DNA of 35,695 nt from Arthrobacter sp. H20 (GTDB lineage Bacteria; Actinomycetota; Actinomycetes; Actinomycetales; Micrococcaceae): contig NZ_KI914755.1 in NCBI RefSeq assembly GCF_000520515.1, positions 58,837-94,531 on the forward strand. The letters run 5' to 3'. Below the pieces are notes generated by a model, which saw only the letters and a list, made by a program, of their open reading frames with translations, was not told the origin of the DNA and did not search any database. Below, piece after piece: positions 1-8,380 of this stretch. Both the position numbers and the translations under genes were made by a program. Numbering within the stretch: the stretch's first letter is position 1; each line of letters starts with the position of its first letter.

Positions 1-766
1 TGCCCTCGCCGCCGTGAAGCACCAGCCACGCCTGGACGTTGCACTCGGGGAAGAGGTCCTGAACCCGCCGGACTGAATCGATGATTCGCACGTCCCCGGC
101 GATCCTGCCGTTGTGGCGCAAAGCTTTGCCGTCCCACCGGTAATTGCCGGGCGGAGCCTGCAGGGAATCAATGATTGCCAACCGGTATCCAGCCAGTACC
201 GCATGGCCCGCTTCGGTGCCGGCGTCGTCGCCGAATCGCAGACCGTTGACCATCCGTGCCGCAGGGAAACCAGCGAGAAAGCGGTGTTCCAGCAGCGCCG
301 CGGTGCGGCGCTCGCCGTCGTATCGGGATCCACTGCTGGATCCAAGCCGCGCGAAGAAGCCAGGTTGCCGGGCGGTGCCATGGATCTGACTGCCAGCGAG
401 GGTCAGTGGGACAACTGGCGGGTTCCGGGGGGAGAACGGTGGCTCGTAGACGGCTGGCCGTTGAAAGGCCTCGTCGTCAGTTGCACGGTCGGGAGTCGGC
501 GCCGTCGACCGGGGCGGCGTGCGGGCGCCAGCTGGTTCAGCGTTTCCGGCGTTTCCCCCGAGCCCGTGGTCGTAGCGGCGGCGACGTTCGGGGTCGGCCA
601 GGGTCTCATAGGCGACAGCCACATCGTGAAACTTCTCGGCGCTGCCTCCCGCGTCCGGGTGGGTTGAGCGGGCGGCCCGGCGGTAGGCATCCTTGACCTG
701 CTTGGCAGTCGCGTCCCGCGATACTCCCAGGACGGCATAGTAGGTCCGGTCGGACGGGGTCGCCAT
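1..766 (-). CDS. J-domain protein with NERD-like C-terminal region (partial)
   Basis: Starts at ATG (complement of 764-766) with a GAAAGG ribosome site five bases upstream. The frame stays open to the left edge, so at least 255 residues are present and the C-terminus is missing. Residues 7-70 form a J-domain: the HPD triplet that stimulates Hsp70 ATPase is at residues 36-38, followed by a YETLADPERRRRYD helix. There is no Gly/Phe-rich or CxxCxGxG zinc region, so this is a specialised J-protein, not DnaJ itself. A Pro/Thr-rich linker follows, then a region (from about residue 145) with GERRTAALLEH, MVNGLRF and HAVLAGYRLAIID. That layout resembles NERD (nuclease-related) domains, but the catalytic Asp/Glu-Lys set is not obvious. 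The J-domain call is firm; the NERD assignment is an inference. Confidence 0.8.
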   Translation of the reverse strand, partial: MATPSDRTYYAVLGVSRDATAKQVKDAYRRAARSTHPDAGGSAEKFHDVAVAYETLADPERRRRYDHGLGGNAGNAEPAGARTPPRSTAPTPDRATDDEAFQRPAVYEPPFSPRNPPVVPLTLAGSQIHGTARQPGFFARLGSSSGSRYDGERRTAALLEHRFLAGFPAARMVNGLRFGDDAGTEAGHAVLAGYRLAIIDSLQAPPGNYRWDGKALRHNGRIAGDVRIIDSVRRVQDLFPECNVQAWLVLHGGEG

Positions 767-952
767 AGGGGCCTTTCATCGGGATGGACGGGCTGCGGGA
801 TGAAGCGGGTGAGACCGGGGTGCCGGGCACTGGTGCGGCCAGCACACAGTGGCGCATCAGGGCAAGACTGTAGACGCTGTTGAGGCTACCGACCAAATGC
901 TTGCTCTACCTTCAACGGTGGAGGGGGTCGATCCGTTCGGTAGCATCGGACA
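767..952. other. Divergent intergenic region
   Basis: This is 186 bases between the divergent J-domain and pentapeptide genes. The only convincing signal is the TAGCAT hexamer at 941-946, listed separately. I see no RNA gene or repeat. Confidence 0.5.
941..952 (+). promoter_or_regulatory. Putative leaderless -10 element of the pentapeptide gene
   Basis: TAGCAT at 941-946 is followed by six bases and then the ATG at 953. Transcription starting about seven bases after the -10 would begin on the start codon, and no Shine-Dalgarno sequence is visible. No good -35 is present. Confidence 0.5.
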
Positions 953-1525
953 ATGATGATCAGCGGCGAGGATTGGTACGGCAAAGTACTCGACCGGGAA
1001 GACTACGCGGGCTCCCATTTCGTCGACTGCGACTTCACCGAGATGCAGACCAACGGATCCACCTTCAGCAATTGCGTCTTCCGCAACGTCAAGTTCAACG
1101 TCTCTACCCACACGGACAGCGCGTTCGACGGTTGTCGATTCGAGTCCTGCAGCTTCTTCGATTCCACGTTTGTCGGATGCCGAGTGACTGGCAGCAGCTT
1201 TTCCAACTCCACCCTGGTGCCCATGAAAGTCGCGGGAGGCAACTGGTCCTACGTTTCGCTGGTGCGCGCAGACCTTGCCTCAGCCGACTTCTCGGATGTC
1301 ACGCTGACCGAAGCTGACTTCACCGGAGCCAACCTCACGAAAGCGTCGCTGCGTAACTGCCGGTTATCAAACGTCGAGTGGGCGGGTGCGCGGTTGCTCG
1401 ATGCCGATCTGCGCGGCAGCGAGTTGGGCGAGCTGTCTCTGGAGAACGTGCAGCTGCGGGGCGCTGTGATCGACGTTGCGCAGGCCATGACCATCGCTGA
1501 GGCGCTGGGCACGGTGATCAAGTGA
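953..1525 (+). CDS. Pentapeptide-repeat protein
   Basis: 190 residues. Most of the chain is built from five-residue units with the A(D/N)LXX pattern or its degenerate S/C/F-rich form, for example RADLASADF, ADFTGANLTKASL and ADLRGSEL. Such proteins fold into a right-handed quadrilateral beta-helix. The N-terminal half has many Cys, Ser and Phe at the stacking positions (DCDF, NCVF, GCRF, SCSF). No signal peptide or membrane segment is present, so it is probably cytoplasmic. Known members include gyrase-protecting Qnr/MfpA proteins, but nothing here proves that role. The first of two tandem ATG codons is used because it fits the -10 spacing; no ribosome site is present. Confidence 0.85.
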   Translation: MMISGEDWYGKVLDREDYAGSHFVDCDFTEMQTNGSTFSNCVFRNVKFNVSTHTDSAFDGCRFESCSFFDSTFVGCRVTGSSFSNSTLVPMKVAGGNWSYVSLVRADLASADFSDVTLTEADFTGANLTKASLRNCRLSNVEWAGARLLDADLRGSELGELSLENVQLRGAVIDVAQAMTIAEALGTVIK

Positions 1526-1530
1526 GGAAA

Positions 1531-1546
1531 CCGGGCGCACGCCCGG
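1531..1546 (+). terminator. Short GC hairpin after the pentapeptide gene
   Basis: CCGGGC at 1531-1536, loop GCAC, GCCCGG at 1541-1546 gives a perfect six-base-pair stem just after the stop codon. No T-tract follows, so it is at most a weak terminator. Confidence 0.4.
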
Positions 1547-1575
1547 CGAAAAGTGAAGTGTCAGGCCGAAGCCGC

Positions 1576-1587
1576 TAGAATTGATCG
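1576..1587 (+). promoter_or_regulatory. Putative leaderless -10 element of the cysteine desulfurase gene
   Basis: TAGAAT at 1576-1581 is a close match to TANNNT/TATAAT and lies six bases before the ATG at 1588. No ribosome site precedes the ATG, consistent with a transcript starting at the A of ATG. The candidate -35 (GTGAAG, 1553-1558, spacer 17) is weak. Confidence 0.6.
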
Positions 1588-2799
1588 ATGCCCGTGTATC
1601 TGGACCACGCGGCGACCACGCCTCTCTCGGCGCCCGCGCTCGCTGCACTCACCACCGAACTCAGCCGCAGCGGCAATCCATCGTCGCTGCACGGCTCGGG
1701 CCGTCGCGCCCGTATGGTGGTCGAAGACTCGCGGGAGACCCTCGCCGTCGCGGCCGGAGCCCACCCGTCTGAGGTCATTTTTACCTCAGGTGGCACTGAG
1801 GCTGACAACCTTGCAGTCAAGGGGTTGTACTGGGCCCGTCGAGCCGAAGACCCGCGCCGCCGGAGAATTCTGTGCTCGGCCATCGAACATCCGGCCGTCC
1901 AGGACACCGTCGAGTGGCTCGCCAAGCATGAGGATGCTCAGATCACCTGGCTACCCGTCGACACGGATGGGACGCTCTCACTCGACGCGCTGCAGTCCGA
2001 GCTCGACGACGATCCGGGTAGCATCGCGCTGATTACAGTGATGTGGGCCAACAACGAGGTCGGAACCATCCAGCCCATCGAGATGATCAGCGCAGCGGGA
2101 GCCCGCTACGGCATCCCGGTCCACTCTGACGCGGTGCAGGCATTCGGTTCCCTCCCGGTTTCCTTCACCGCATCGGGGCTCGCGACCATGGCGGTCAGCG
2201 GGCATAAGATCGGCGGTCCGGTAGGCGTCGGCGCCCTCTTCGTCGGGCGGGCGGTGAAGCTCACCCCGGTACAGCACGGTGGGGGACAGGAGCGTGATAT
2301 CCGATCGGGGACTCTTGACACGGCAGGAATCGCTGCCTTCGCCGCCGCCGCGGCTCATGTCACCGGTGGCCTTGCCGAGGAATCGATGCGCATCGCTGAA
2401 CTGCGGGATCAGCTGATCAACATGGTTGAAGCGTCGGTACCCGAGGCAGTCCTGCGGGGGCACCACACGCTCAGGCTTCCAGGGAACGCCCACTTCACTT
2501 TTCCCGGCTGCGAGGGGGACTCCCTCCTGTTTCTGCTTGACCTGGTGGGGGTCGAGTGCTCCACCGGGTCGGCCTGCACCGCCGGTGTGCCGCGGCCTTC
2601 GCACGTCCTGCTGGCGATGGGCCTCACTGAAGCAGAGGCGAGGGGTGCCCAACGGTTTTCGCTCGGGCATACCTCATGCGCTCAGGACGTTGAGGCTCTT
2701 GGGGCGGCTCTGCCCGAAGCCTATAGACGGGCGCGGCAGGCTGGCATGGCTAACCATGCCTCTACTATTCAGACAGCTGGAACAGGTTTTCGATCATGA
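1588..2799 (+). CDS. Cysteine desulfurase (NifS/IscS family)
   Basis: 403 residues. A PLP enzyme that converts L-cysteine to alanine and carries the sulfur as a persulfide for Fe-S clusters and thiolated tRNA. It starts with the family signature [10 protein letters not shown]. His101 lies in IEHPAV, the PLP lysine is Lys207 in SGHKIGG, and the persulfide Cys330 is in STGSACTAG, the short active-site loop of group I enzymes. Only 10 bases separate its stop from mnmA, which uses this sulfur for tRNA 2-thiouridine, so IscS-type supply to MnmA is the likely main role. No iscU or other isc genes are adjacent. The last ~20 residues are an unconserved tail. Confidence 0.93.
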   Translation: MPVYLDHAATTPLSAPALAALTTELSRSGNPSSLHGSGRRARMVVEDSRETLAVAAGAHPSEVIFTSGGTEADNLAVKGLYWARRAEDPRRRRILCSAIEHPAVQDTVEWLAKHEDAQITWLPVDTDGTLSLDALQSELDDDPGSIALITVMWANNEVGTIQPIEMISAAGARYGIPVHSDAVQAFGSLPVSFTASGLATMAVSGHKIGGPVGVGALFVGRAVKLTPVQHGGGQERDIRSGTLDTAGIAAFAAAAAHVTGGLAEESMRIAELRDQLINMVEASVPEAVLRGHHTLRLPGNAHFTFPGCEGDSLLFLLDLVGVECSTGSACTAGVPRPSHVLLAMGLTEAEARGAQRFSLGHTSCAQDVEALGAALPEAYRRARQAGMANHASTIQTAGTGFRS

Positions 2800-2809
2800 A
2801 GGACAAATA

Positions 2810-3949
2810 ATGAAGGTACTCGCAGCAATGAGCGGTGGAGTGGACTCCGCCGTAGCCGCGGCACGCGCGGTTGAGGCAGGACACGACGTCGTCGGGGTCC
2901 ACCTGGCCCTGTCCCGTATGCCAGGAACCCTCCGCACCGGCAGCAGGGGTTGCTGCACCATCGAGGATTCCCGAGATGCCTGGCGGGCCTGCGACATTCT
3001 CGGCATCCCCTACTATGTCTGGGACTTCTCTGAGCGGTTCAAAGAGGACGTGGTTGATGACTTCATCGCTGAGTACGCCGCCGGTCGCACGCCCAACCCC
3101 TGCATGCGCTGTAACGAACGAATCAAGTTCGCCGCTCTGCTTGAGAAGGCGCTGGCGCTGGGTTTCGACGCGGTCTGCACCGGTCACTACGCGAAGGTCA
3201 TCGAGGATGGCGAGGGCAACCGTGAACTGCATCGGGCCGCGGACTGGGCCAAGGATCAGTCCTATGTGCTGGGCGTTCTCACTCACGAGCAGCTGAAGCA
3301 CTCGATGTTCCCACTGGCAGAGACTCCGTCCAAGGCCGAGGTCCGCGCCGAGGCCGAACGCCGTGGGCTGTCAGTGGCTAACAAGCCCGACAGCCACGAC
3401 ATTTGCTTCATTCCGGACGGCGATACCAGGGGCTGGCTGGCTGAGCGAATTGACATGGCCGAGGGGGCGATTGTCGATACCGATGGCGAACAGGTTGGAA
3501 CCCACCCGGGAGCCAATGCCTTCACCGTGGGACAGCGTCGTGGATTGAAGCTGGGTACCCCTGCGGACGACGGCAAGCCACGCTTTGTGCTGGAGATCCG
3601 GCCGAAGGAGAACAAGGTGGTGGTGGGGCCTGAGCGGATGCTGGCCGTGGACCAGCTCCGGGGCATCAAAGTGTCCTGGGCTGGATTGCCGATCGACCAG
3701 GTAGTCAACGGCGGTGAATTCGAGTGCATGGCCCAGGTGCGTGCCCACGGCGATCCAGTGGACGCGGTGGCCTGGATGGAGGACGGCGGCGAGGGTCAGG
3801 CGGAGCTGGTGGTCCGGCTGAACGAACCGATGCGCGGGGTTGCCCCCGGACAAACAGTAGTGCTGTATCAGGGGACCAGGGTATTGGGCCAGGCGACGCT
3901 CGATTCGGCGCGCTCGATGGAACGCCCTGAGCTCCAGCCGACTCACTGA
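2810..3949 (+). CDS. mnmA: tRNA-specific 2-thiouridylase MnmA
   Basis: 379 residues, normal family length. It uses ATP and persulfide sulfur to make 2-thiouridine at wobble position 34 of Lys, Glu and Gln tRNAs. The N-terminal PP-loop SGGVDS is at residues 8-13. The catalytic pair is Cys98 (NPCMRCN) and Cys199 ([10 protein letters not shown]). FTVGQRRGL and the C-terminal beta-barrel complete the domain order. The start is set by GAAGGA at 2798-2803, six bases before the ATG. The same frame is open upstream to 2426, but that part lies inside the desulfurase gene and is not family-like. It is co-transcribed with the cysteine desulfurase. Confidence 0.96.
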   Translation: MKVLAAMSGGVDSAVAAARAVEAGHDVVGVHLALSRMPGTLRTGSRGCCTIEDSRDAWRACDILGIPYYVWDFSERFKEDVVDDFIAEYAAGRTPNPCMRCNERIKFAALLEKALALGFDAVCTGHYAKVIEDGEGNRELHRAADWAKDQSYVLGVLTHEQLKHSMFPLAETPSKAEVRAEAERRGLSVANKPDSHDICFIPDGDTRGWLAERIDMAEGAIVDTDGEQVGTHPGANAFTVGQRRGLKLGTPADDGKPRFVLEIRPKENKVVVGPERMLAVDQLRGIKVSWAGLPIDQVVNGGEFECMAQVRAHGDPVDAVAWMEDGGEGQAELVVRLNEPMRGVAPGQTVVLYQGTRVLGQATLDSARSMERPELQPTH

Positions 3950-4002
3950 ATGTGTCGACGCCGGATTAGTCGGCGGTCTGCAACTGGTGTTTGACTTGGT
4001 AC

Positions 4003-4377
4003 ATGACTGAATCGAGCAGCGGCTACAACCCGGCGGCAAGCTCGCTGTCCGGGCAGGTACGGCCCGAGGTGATGGAAGAACTGCTATCAGTGCGGAGCAG
4101 TATCGACAATATCGACGCGACGCTTGTCTATCTCCTGGCTGAGCGCTTCAAGGCCACTCAGCGGGTAGGAGTTCTTAAGGCCGAACACCAACTGCCGGCC
4201 GGGGACCCGGACCGTGAAGCCGCCCAGATCACCCGGCTCCGCGCGCTGGCCGAGGAAGCCAACCTTGACCCGGCGTTCGCCGAGAAATTCCTGAACTTCA
4301 TCATCTCCGAGGTGATCCGCCACCATCAGGCGCTGTCCGAGAACCGCCGCCCCACGGAGGGAACCAGTGAAGCCTAG
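4003..4377 (+). CDS. Chorismate mutase, AroQ type
   Basis: 124 residues from the ATG; a TTG at 3991 would add four. The all-helical AroQ fold converts chorismate to prephenate for Phe/Tyr synthesis. The active-site residues follow the spacing of the E. coli AroQ domain: Arg31 (RSSIDNIDATLVYLLAERF), Arg48, Lys59 (VGVLKAEH), Glu72 and Gln109 (RHHQAL). No signal peptide is present, so it is the cytoplasmic form. The ~20-residue N-terminal extension is low in complexity. A TTGACT hexamer sits six bases before the ATG, but it is a poor -10, so the start and promoter are uncertain. Its end overlaps the next gene by 11 bases, implying translational coupling. Confidence 0.85.
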   Translation: MTESSSGYNPAASSLSGQVRPEVMEELLSVRSSIDNIDATLVYLLAERFKATQRVGVLKAEHQLPAGDPDREAAQITRLRALAEEANLDPAFAEKFLNFIISEVIRHHQALSENRRPTEGTSEA

Positions 4378-5392
4378 TTCTGCGCAGGTCACAGCAACGG
4401 CACTGGGCGATTGGCCGGGTACCGATCCGGTGGAGTCAGCCCGGGTGGTACGCGGCGAACTCGGCTCACCGCATCTGCCTCACCTGGTGTCGTTGCCGCA
4501 CCGGGGGGTAGGCAGCGATGCAGTCGGGCGGACCGCTGCCATCCTCGTGGAGTTGCCGGTCGACGTGCAGCCGCACGGCTGGCGGCTGGTGGACCGTCCG
4601 GGTAAGGACCACCACCGAGCGGTATCGGCTCTAACGACCGACCTCAACGTCCTCGGTGATGTGATCGGCGCCGAATCCGCTCCGAACCCTGAGCTGAAGA
4701 TCCATCTCCGTGGTCCGCTTTCCATGGCCGCCAACCTGTACCTGCACGGCGGGGAACGTGCGCTGCTCGATGTGGGAGCTCGGCGTGAAATACGGGATTC
4801 CCTGGCCGCGGGGGCAGCTGAACTTGTCGGCAGGATCGCTTCATCGGCTCCGGGTGCGCTGGTTCATGTGCAGCTGGATGAGCCCGAGATCGCTGACATT
4901 CTGGCAGGGGGTGTGCCGACTGCAAGCGGCTACCGAACCCTTCGAGCGGTGCCTGATCAGGAAGCGGCTGACGCGTGGGACGCTGTAGCCCACGCGGTCC
5001 GTGGCGTTGGTGCAGGATGCGTTGCGGTTTCCTTCCCTGCTGACCGGGCCCCGCTTCATGTGCTGGCGACCAGTTCCCTCACCGCTGCGGCGCTGCCCCT
5101 TACTGGGCTGACCATGGTTCAGTGGGAGCAGCTTGCAGTTCATCTTGAGGCAGGTGGTGAGCTCTGGGCGGGTATCCTCCGCAATGCAGGCTCAGTGCCC
5201 CCGGTAGCGGCACTTGCCGGCGTCGTCCTGGCCCCGTGGCGGATGCTCGGCCTGCAGCTGACCAGGCTGGCGCAGCTGCGGGTGACCCCTGACACCGGTC
5301 TGGCGGATGTTTCACCCTCCGCCGCGGCGAGTGTGTTGCGACGGCTGACCCAGACAGCTGACTCCCTGAACCAGGAGATGGTTGGCAACTAG
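4367..5392 (+). CDS. MetE C-terminal/UROD-like protein
   Basis: 341 residues from a GTG that overlaps the chorismate mutase end. The layout LPHLVSLPHRG, then LKIHLRGPLSMAANLYLHGGERAL, then ALVHVQLDEPEIADIL resembles the TIM-barrel of cobalamin-independent methionine synthase and UROD-like proteins. The GP(L/F)S and (Q/H)xDEPxL landmarks are present. The metal-binding His/Cys set of true MetE is not evident, so methyltransferase activity is doubtful. In mycobacteria a similar small MetE-like gene (Rv3015c) lies in the iscS-mnmA-ligA neighbourhood, which supports orthology. No ligA follows here; the next genes are on the opposite strand and the stops interlock (CTAG, 5389-5392). Confidence 0.7.
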   Translation: MKPSSAQVTATALGDWPGTDPVESARVVRGELGSPHLPHLVSLPHRGVGSDAVGRTAAILVELPVDVQPHGWRLVDRPGKDHHRAVSALTTDLNVLGDVIGAESAPNPELKIHLRGPLSMAANLYLHGGERALLDVGARREIRDSLAAGAAELVGRIASSAPGALVHVQLDEPEIADILAGGVPTASGYRTLRAVPDQEAADAWDAVAHAVRGVGAGCVAVSFPADRAPLHVLATSSLTAAALPLTGLTMVQWEQLAVHLEAGGELWAGILRNAGSVPPVAALAGVVLAPWRMLGLQLTRLAQLRVTPDTGLADVSPSAAASVLRRLTQTADSLNQEMVGN

Positions 5393-6060
5393 CTTCGCTT
5401 TTCCCAGCGGCGGGGTTCTGCTGAAACTGGCAGGACGCCGTCGAAGTCGACAAGCCAGTAATCGAAGGAGCCAGCATAGACCAGCAGGGTTCCCAGCTGC
5501 CGGTGAATCACCTTGGTCTGGATCCGAAACTGGCCGGCCTGCTCATCCCACCACTGCTCCATATAGGCCTGGGCGCCAACAACGTCGGGCACCGGCAGCC
5601 GAACCGGACCGGCGAACACGCGGGTCCGGTTCGATACCATCCGCATCCGCCCGGTAGGCGTGACCGAACAAGTGAGATCGGTAAGGGTCAGCCGGTGAGC
5701 CCCCACGTAGTCCAGGAGCTGTCCGTTCTCCTCTGAGGTGGTGTCCTCGAAAACACGGTCAACCCCAGGAAAGTGCAGCACCCGGCGGGCGGTCAGCGAT
5801 GCGCGCCCGAAGGGATCGGCGTGCGGGTAATTGACGATCTGGAAGCGGACATCAGTTCCGTACTCGGGGAAGAAAGAGTTTTCGGAAGTTGCCAGCCGAA
5901 ACAGCTGACGGATAAACCAGGCGGGGCAGCCTGCCACATCGAAGGTGCCCGTGCCCACCCCGGCCTTCCCCGCGCCAGCGTGAAGGCTGAAATAGGCCTG
6001 CAGTTCCGGCTGAAGCCGGTCAAAGTCGGCGCCGAGGGCGCGCTGGTAGATGGATTGCAT
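5389..6060 (-). CDS. DUF4166 domain protein
   Basis: 223 residues, last gene of the seven-gene minus-strand block. The sequence has LQPELQAYFSLHAG, GTGTFDVAGCPAWFIRQLFRL, then PFGRASLTARRVLHFPG and a beta-rich C-terminal half (GRMRMVSNRTRVFAGPVRLPVP, ending YWLVDFDGVLPV). This fits DUF4166, a family of unknown function. No signal peptide or membrane segment is seen. The start lies one base after the stop of the phosphotransferase gene, so the two are probably co-translated. The family call is from remembered motifs and is moderately sure; the function is unknown. Confidence 0.7.
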   Translation of the reverse strand: MQSIYQRALGADFDRLQPELQAYFSLHAGAGKAGVGTGTFDVAGCPAWFIRQLFRLATSENSFFPEYGTDVRFQIVNYPHADPFGRASLTARRVLHFPGVDRVFEDTTSEENGQLLDYVGAHRLTLTDLTCSVTPTGRMRMVSNRTRVFAGPVRLPVPDVVGAQAYMEQWWDEQAGQFRIQTKVIHRQLGTLLVYAGSFDYWLVDFDGVLPVSAEPRRWEKRS

Positions 6061-6061
6061 T

Positions 6062-7075
6062 CTAGCTTTCCCACTTTCGTCGTTTATTGAGCCAGTCGAT
6101 CAGGATCCGAGCGGTGAACCTCTGGTGGGGCCGCAGCTGGGGGCTGCTGGACAGCTCCGGTTGAGCTCCGCTGGTGATCATGTAGGAAGCAAGCACTGCG
6201 AGCCAGGCATCAACGTGATCGGGTTCGGCCCCGGCGCTCAGTGGTGACTCCGCCAGGAGATGGTCGACGTCGATTCCGGCAGAGCGTGGATAGACCAGGA
6301 GAGCCACCCAATCAGCCCAGGGCGGTCCGGTGGATAGGAAATTCCAGTCGCAGAACACCGCCCGTGGCGGCTCTGTCTGGGCTCCGCCGCGGCTGATGAT
6401 GATGTTGTCGGCTCGGAGGTCATTGTGAAGGACCGAGTCACCGATCAGGGCGTCCGCGCCGAGTTCAGCCAGGGCCTGGAGGTCCAACATCCGACGCACC
6501 GATAGGGTTGGAAGATAGGCTGGAGCGGCGCCGTTCCGGGCCAACCGGGCAAAGACATCGGTGCGCGCCCCATCGCCGAAGAACTCATCGACCATTGATG
6601 GTCCACTCAAGCCAGGGGATAGGCGCTGCAGACCTGATTGCACGCCCAGCAAAGACTCGTGGATAGCACCGAGGTCCCCGGAGGTCCATGGTCGCCCCGG
6701 CATGCTGCCGTCCACTGCCTCGAAACAGAGCACCTGCCATTGGGTGCCCCCGGCTGAAAGCAGATCGCTTGACCGCAGCAGTGGGATAGGAAGGCCTTGA
6801 GGTAGTGCTGCGAGTACTTCTGCCTCGCGGACGTAGGCATCGAAGATCATGCTATCGGTGGAGGGTGCTGCCTTGGCGAAAAGGCGGCGGTCGCCGCCGG
6901 CGAGAAGAGCCGCGAAACCGTTGGTGAATCCGCCGCCGGCTAGGGTCATCGACTCCACTGGCGCGCCAAGCTCGGTGGCCAGCCGGTGTTGGACCACGGC
7001 GGGAAGCGAAGACCAGGGAGGGCGGCGTGCTGTCCGGGAGTAATCCACCATTGACCCGTTGACCAGTTGCATCAT
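6062..7075 (-). CDS. APH-family phosphotransferase
   Basis: 337 residues with a protein-kinase-like/aminoglycoside phosphotransferase fold. The N-lobe has AGGGFTNGFAALL and a lysine in LFAKAAPS; the catalytic loop is HNDLRADNIII (Asp219 the likely base); the metal-binding loop is FCDWNF. The substrate cannot be told: such proteins phosphorylate small molecules, sugars or antibiotics. Start ATG overlaps the upstream DUF58 stop (TGATG), which indicates translational coupling. That context makes a housekeeping or envelope-linked kinase more likely than a resistance determinant. A second ATG follows immediately. Confidence 0.82.
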   Translation of the reverse strand: MMQLVNGSMVDYSRTARRPPWSSLPAVVQHRLATELGAPVESMTLAGGGFTNGFAALLAGGDRRLFAKAAPSTDSMIFDAYVREAEVLAALPQGLPIPLLRSSDLLSAGGTQWQVLCFEAVDGSMPGRPWTSGDLGAIHESLLGVQSGLQRLSPGLSGPSMVDEFFGDGARTDVFARLARNGAAPAYLPTLSVRRMLDLQALAELGADALIGDSVLHNDLRADNIIISRGGAQTEPPRAVFCDWNFLSTGPPWADWVALLVYPRSAGIDVDHLLAESPLSAGAEPDHVDAWLAVLASYMITSGAQPELSSSPQLRPHQRFTARILIDWLNKRRKWES

Positions 7076-8367
7076 CAGAGCCGTCCTGCCGCTTTGAGGC
7101 GAATATACATGTCGGCCAGCTGCGGTGGCAGTTCCTGAGGGGCAGCATCGACGACCTCGGCGCCAAGCTGGCGGAACTGAGCGGTCACAGCTGCGCGGTC
7201 CAGAAGAGCACGCTCCGCCGCGGCCGCCCGGTACACGTCGGCCGCCGATTGCCGTTCCCCCCGCATTTCGTCAAGGCGCGGATCGCTCACGGAGGCCACC
7301 ACGACCACATGCTGGGAGGTGAGGCCGGCAAGCACCGGGAGGAGCCCCTCCTCCACTGCGCCAGAATCAAGTGACGTAAGCAGGACCACCAGGGACCGGT
7401 GGGAGGAGATCGAGCGAATCTGGGCGGGTACCCTTGACCAGTCAGCCTCAATCAACTCTGCTTCCAGCGGTGCCATCGCCTTCACGAGTGAATTCAGAAG
7501 GTTTCCCTTCGCCGCCGAGTCAACCCTCGCACGGGGTCGCCGGTCGAAGGCGAGGAAGTCCACTCGGTCACCACCGCGCTGGGCCAGGACGGCCAGCAGC
7601 AGAGCAGCCTCCATACTGGTGTCCAGCCGCGGTTCATCATTGATCCGGGCAGCCGAGGTTCGCGACGTGTCCAGGACGATGACCACGCGCCGGTCCCGTT
7701 CCGGACGCCAGGTGCGCACTACCGTGTCGCGGCGGCGGGCAGTTGCCCGCCAGTCGATGGAGCGCACATCGTCGCCCCTGACGTAGTCCCGCAAGGAGTC
7801 GAACTCGGTTCCCGCGCCGCGGATCTGGACTGCTGCACGCCCATCGAGCTCCCGCAGCCTGCGCAGCTTGGACGGAAGGTGACGTTTGGAATGAAACGGT
7901 GGCAGCACCCGGAGGAGGCCGGGCGCGGGGACGCTCACCTGTCGGGCCGCAAGCCCCAATGGGCCGAAGCTGCGAATCGTTACGTGCTCCACGCGGAGGT
8001 GCCCGCGTCGCTCAGGGAACAACTTGACCAGGATCTGGCGGGCTTCTCCTGTCGGAACCGAAACGTGGTGTACCGGATCGACTGCTCCAGCCGACGGCTG
8101 CCACGCCTCACGGACGTCCGCCCGCAGCCGGCGTCGGGAGTAGTTGCGGACCCTCAGCGCACTGGTGCAGGCCTCGGTGAGCCGCACGCTATCGGGCAGC
8201 TCCCGGCTCAGGCCCGTTTTCCGGGGGGAGGCCGCCAGAGCGAGGTCCAGCCCTGCGGCTGCCACTAGTGCGCCGGACCAGATGAGGATGGAGACCGCGC
8301 CGGGGTAGAGCGCAACCGGGAGCGTTCCGAGAAACGCCACGAGGACGAATCGACCGGTAATTGTCAT
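7075..8367 (-). CDS. DUF58 domain protein (MoxR partner)
   Basis: 430 residues from the ATG at 8367; an upstream GTG in frame would run into moxR and is unlikely. Two N-terminal membrane segments (about residues 4-20 and 24-44) anchor a soluble region. The DUF58 core GTEFDSLRDYVRGDDVRSIDWRATARR is at about residues 205-230. A von Willebrand A-like part follows, with the metal-site start VVIVLDTSRTS. DUF58 proteins are encoded beside MoxR ATPases, which are thought to remodel or activate VWA-type partners. It starts 13 bases after the moxR stop and overlaps the next gene. Confidence 0.9.
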   Translation of the reverse strand: MTITGRFVLVAFLGTLPVALYPGAVSILIWSGALVAAAGLDLALAASPRKTGLSRELPDSVRLTEACTSALRVRNYSRRRLRADVREAWQPSAGAVDPVHHVSVPTGEARQILVKLFPERRGHLRVEHVTIRSFGPLGLAARQVSVPAPGLLRVLPPFHSKRHLPSKLRRLRELDGRAAVQIRGAGTEFDSLRDYVRGDDVRSIDWRATARRRDTVVRTWRPERDRRVVIVLDTSRTSAARINDEPRLDTSMEAALLLAVLAQRGGDRVDFLAFDRRPRARVDSAAKGNLLNSLVKAMAPLEAELIEADWSRVPAQIRSISSHRSLVVLLTSLDSGAVEEGLLPVLAGLTSQHVVVVASVSDPRLDEMRGERQSAADVYRAAAAERALLDRAAVTAQFRQLGAEVVDAAPQELPPQLADMYIRLKAAGRL

Positions 8368-8380
8368 ACAGCACTGAGCC

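Noticed and set aside
113-738. Several long frames over the J-domain gene
   Set aside because: They are antisense or out of frame to a convincing J-domain protein and show Arg/Pro/Ser-rich shadow composition.
2426-3949. A long open frame suggesting a desulfurase-MnmA fusion
   Set aside because: The part before 2810 is a different frame from the real desulfurase gene and has no family similarity; the ribosome site and [13 protein letters not shown] fix the mnmA start.
6062-7075. APH-fold protein as an aminoglycoside-resistance gene
   Set aside because: It is translationally coupled inside a core-like envelope block, with no mobile element or resistance context.
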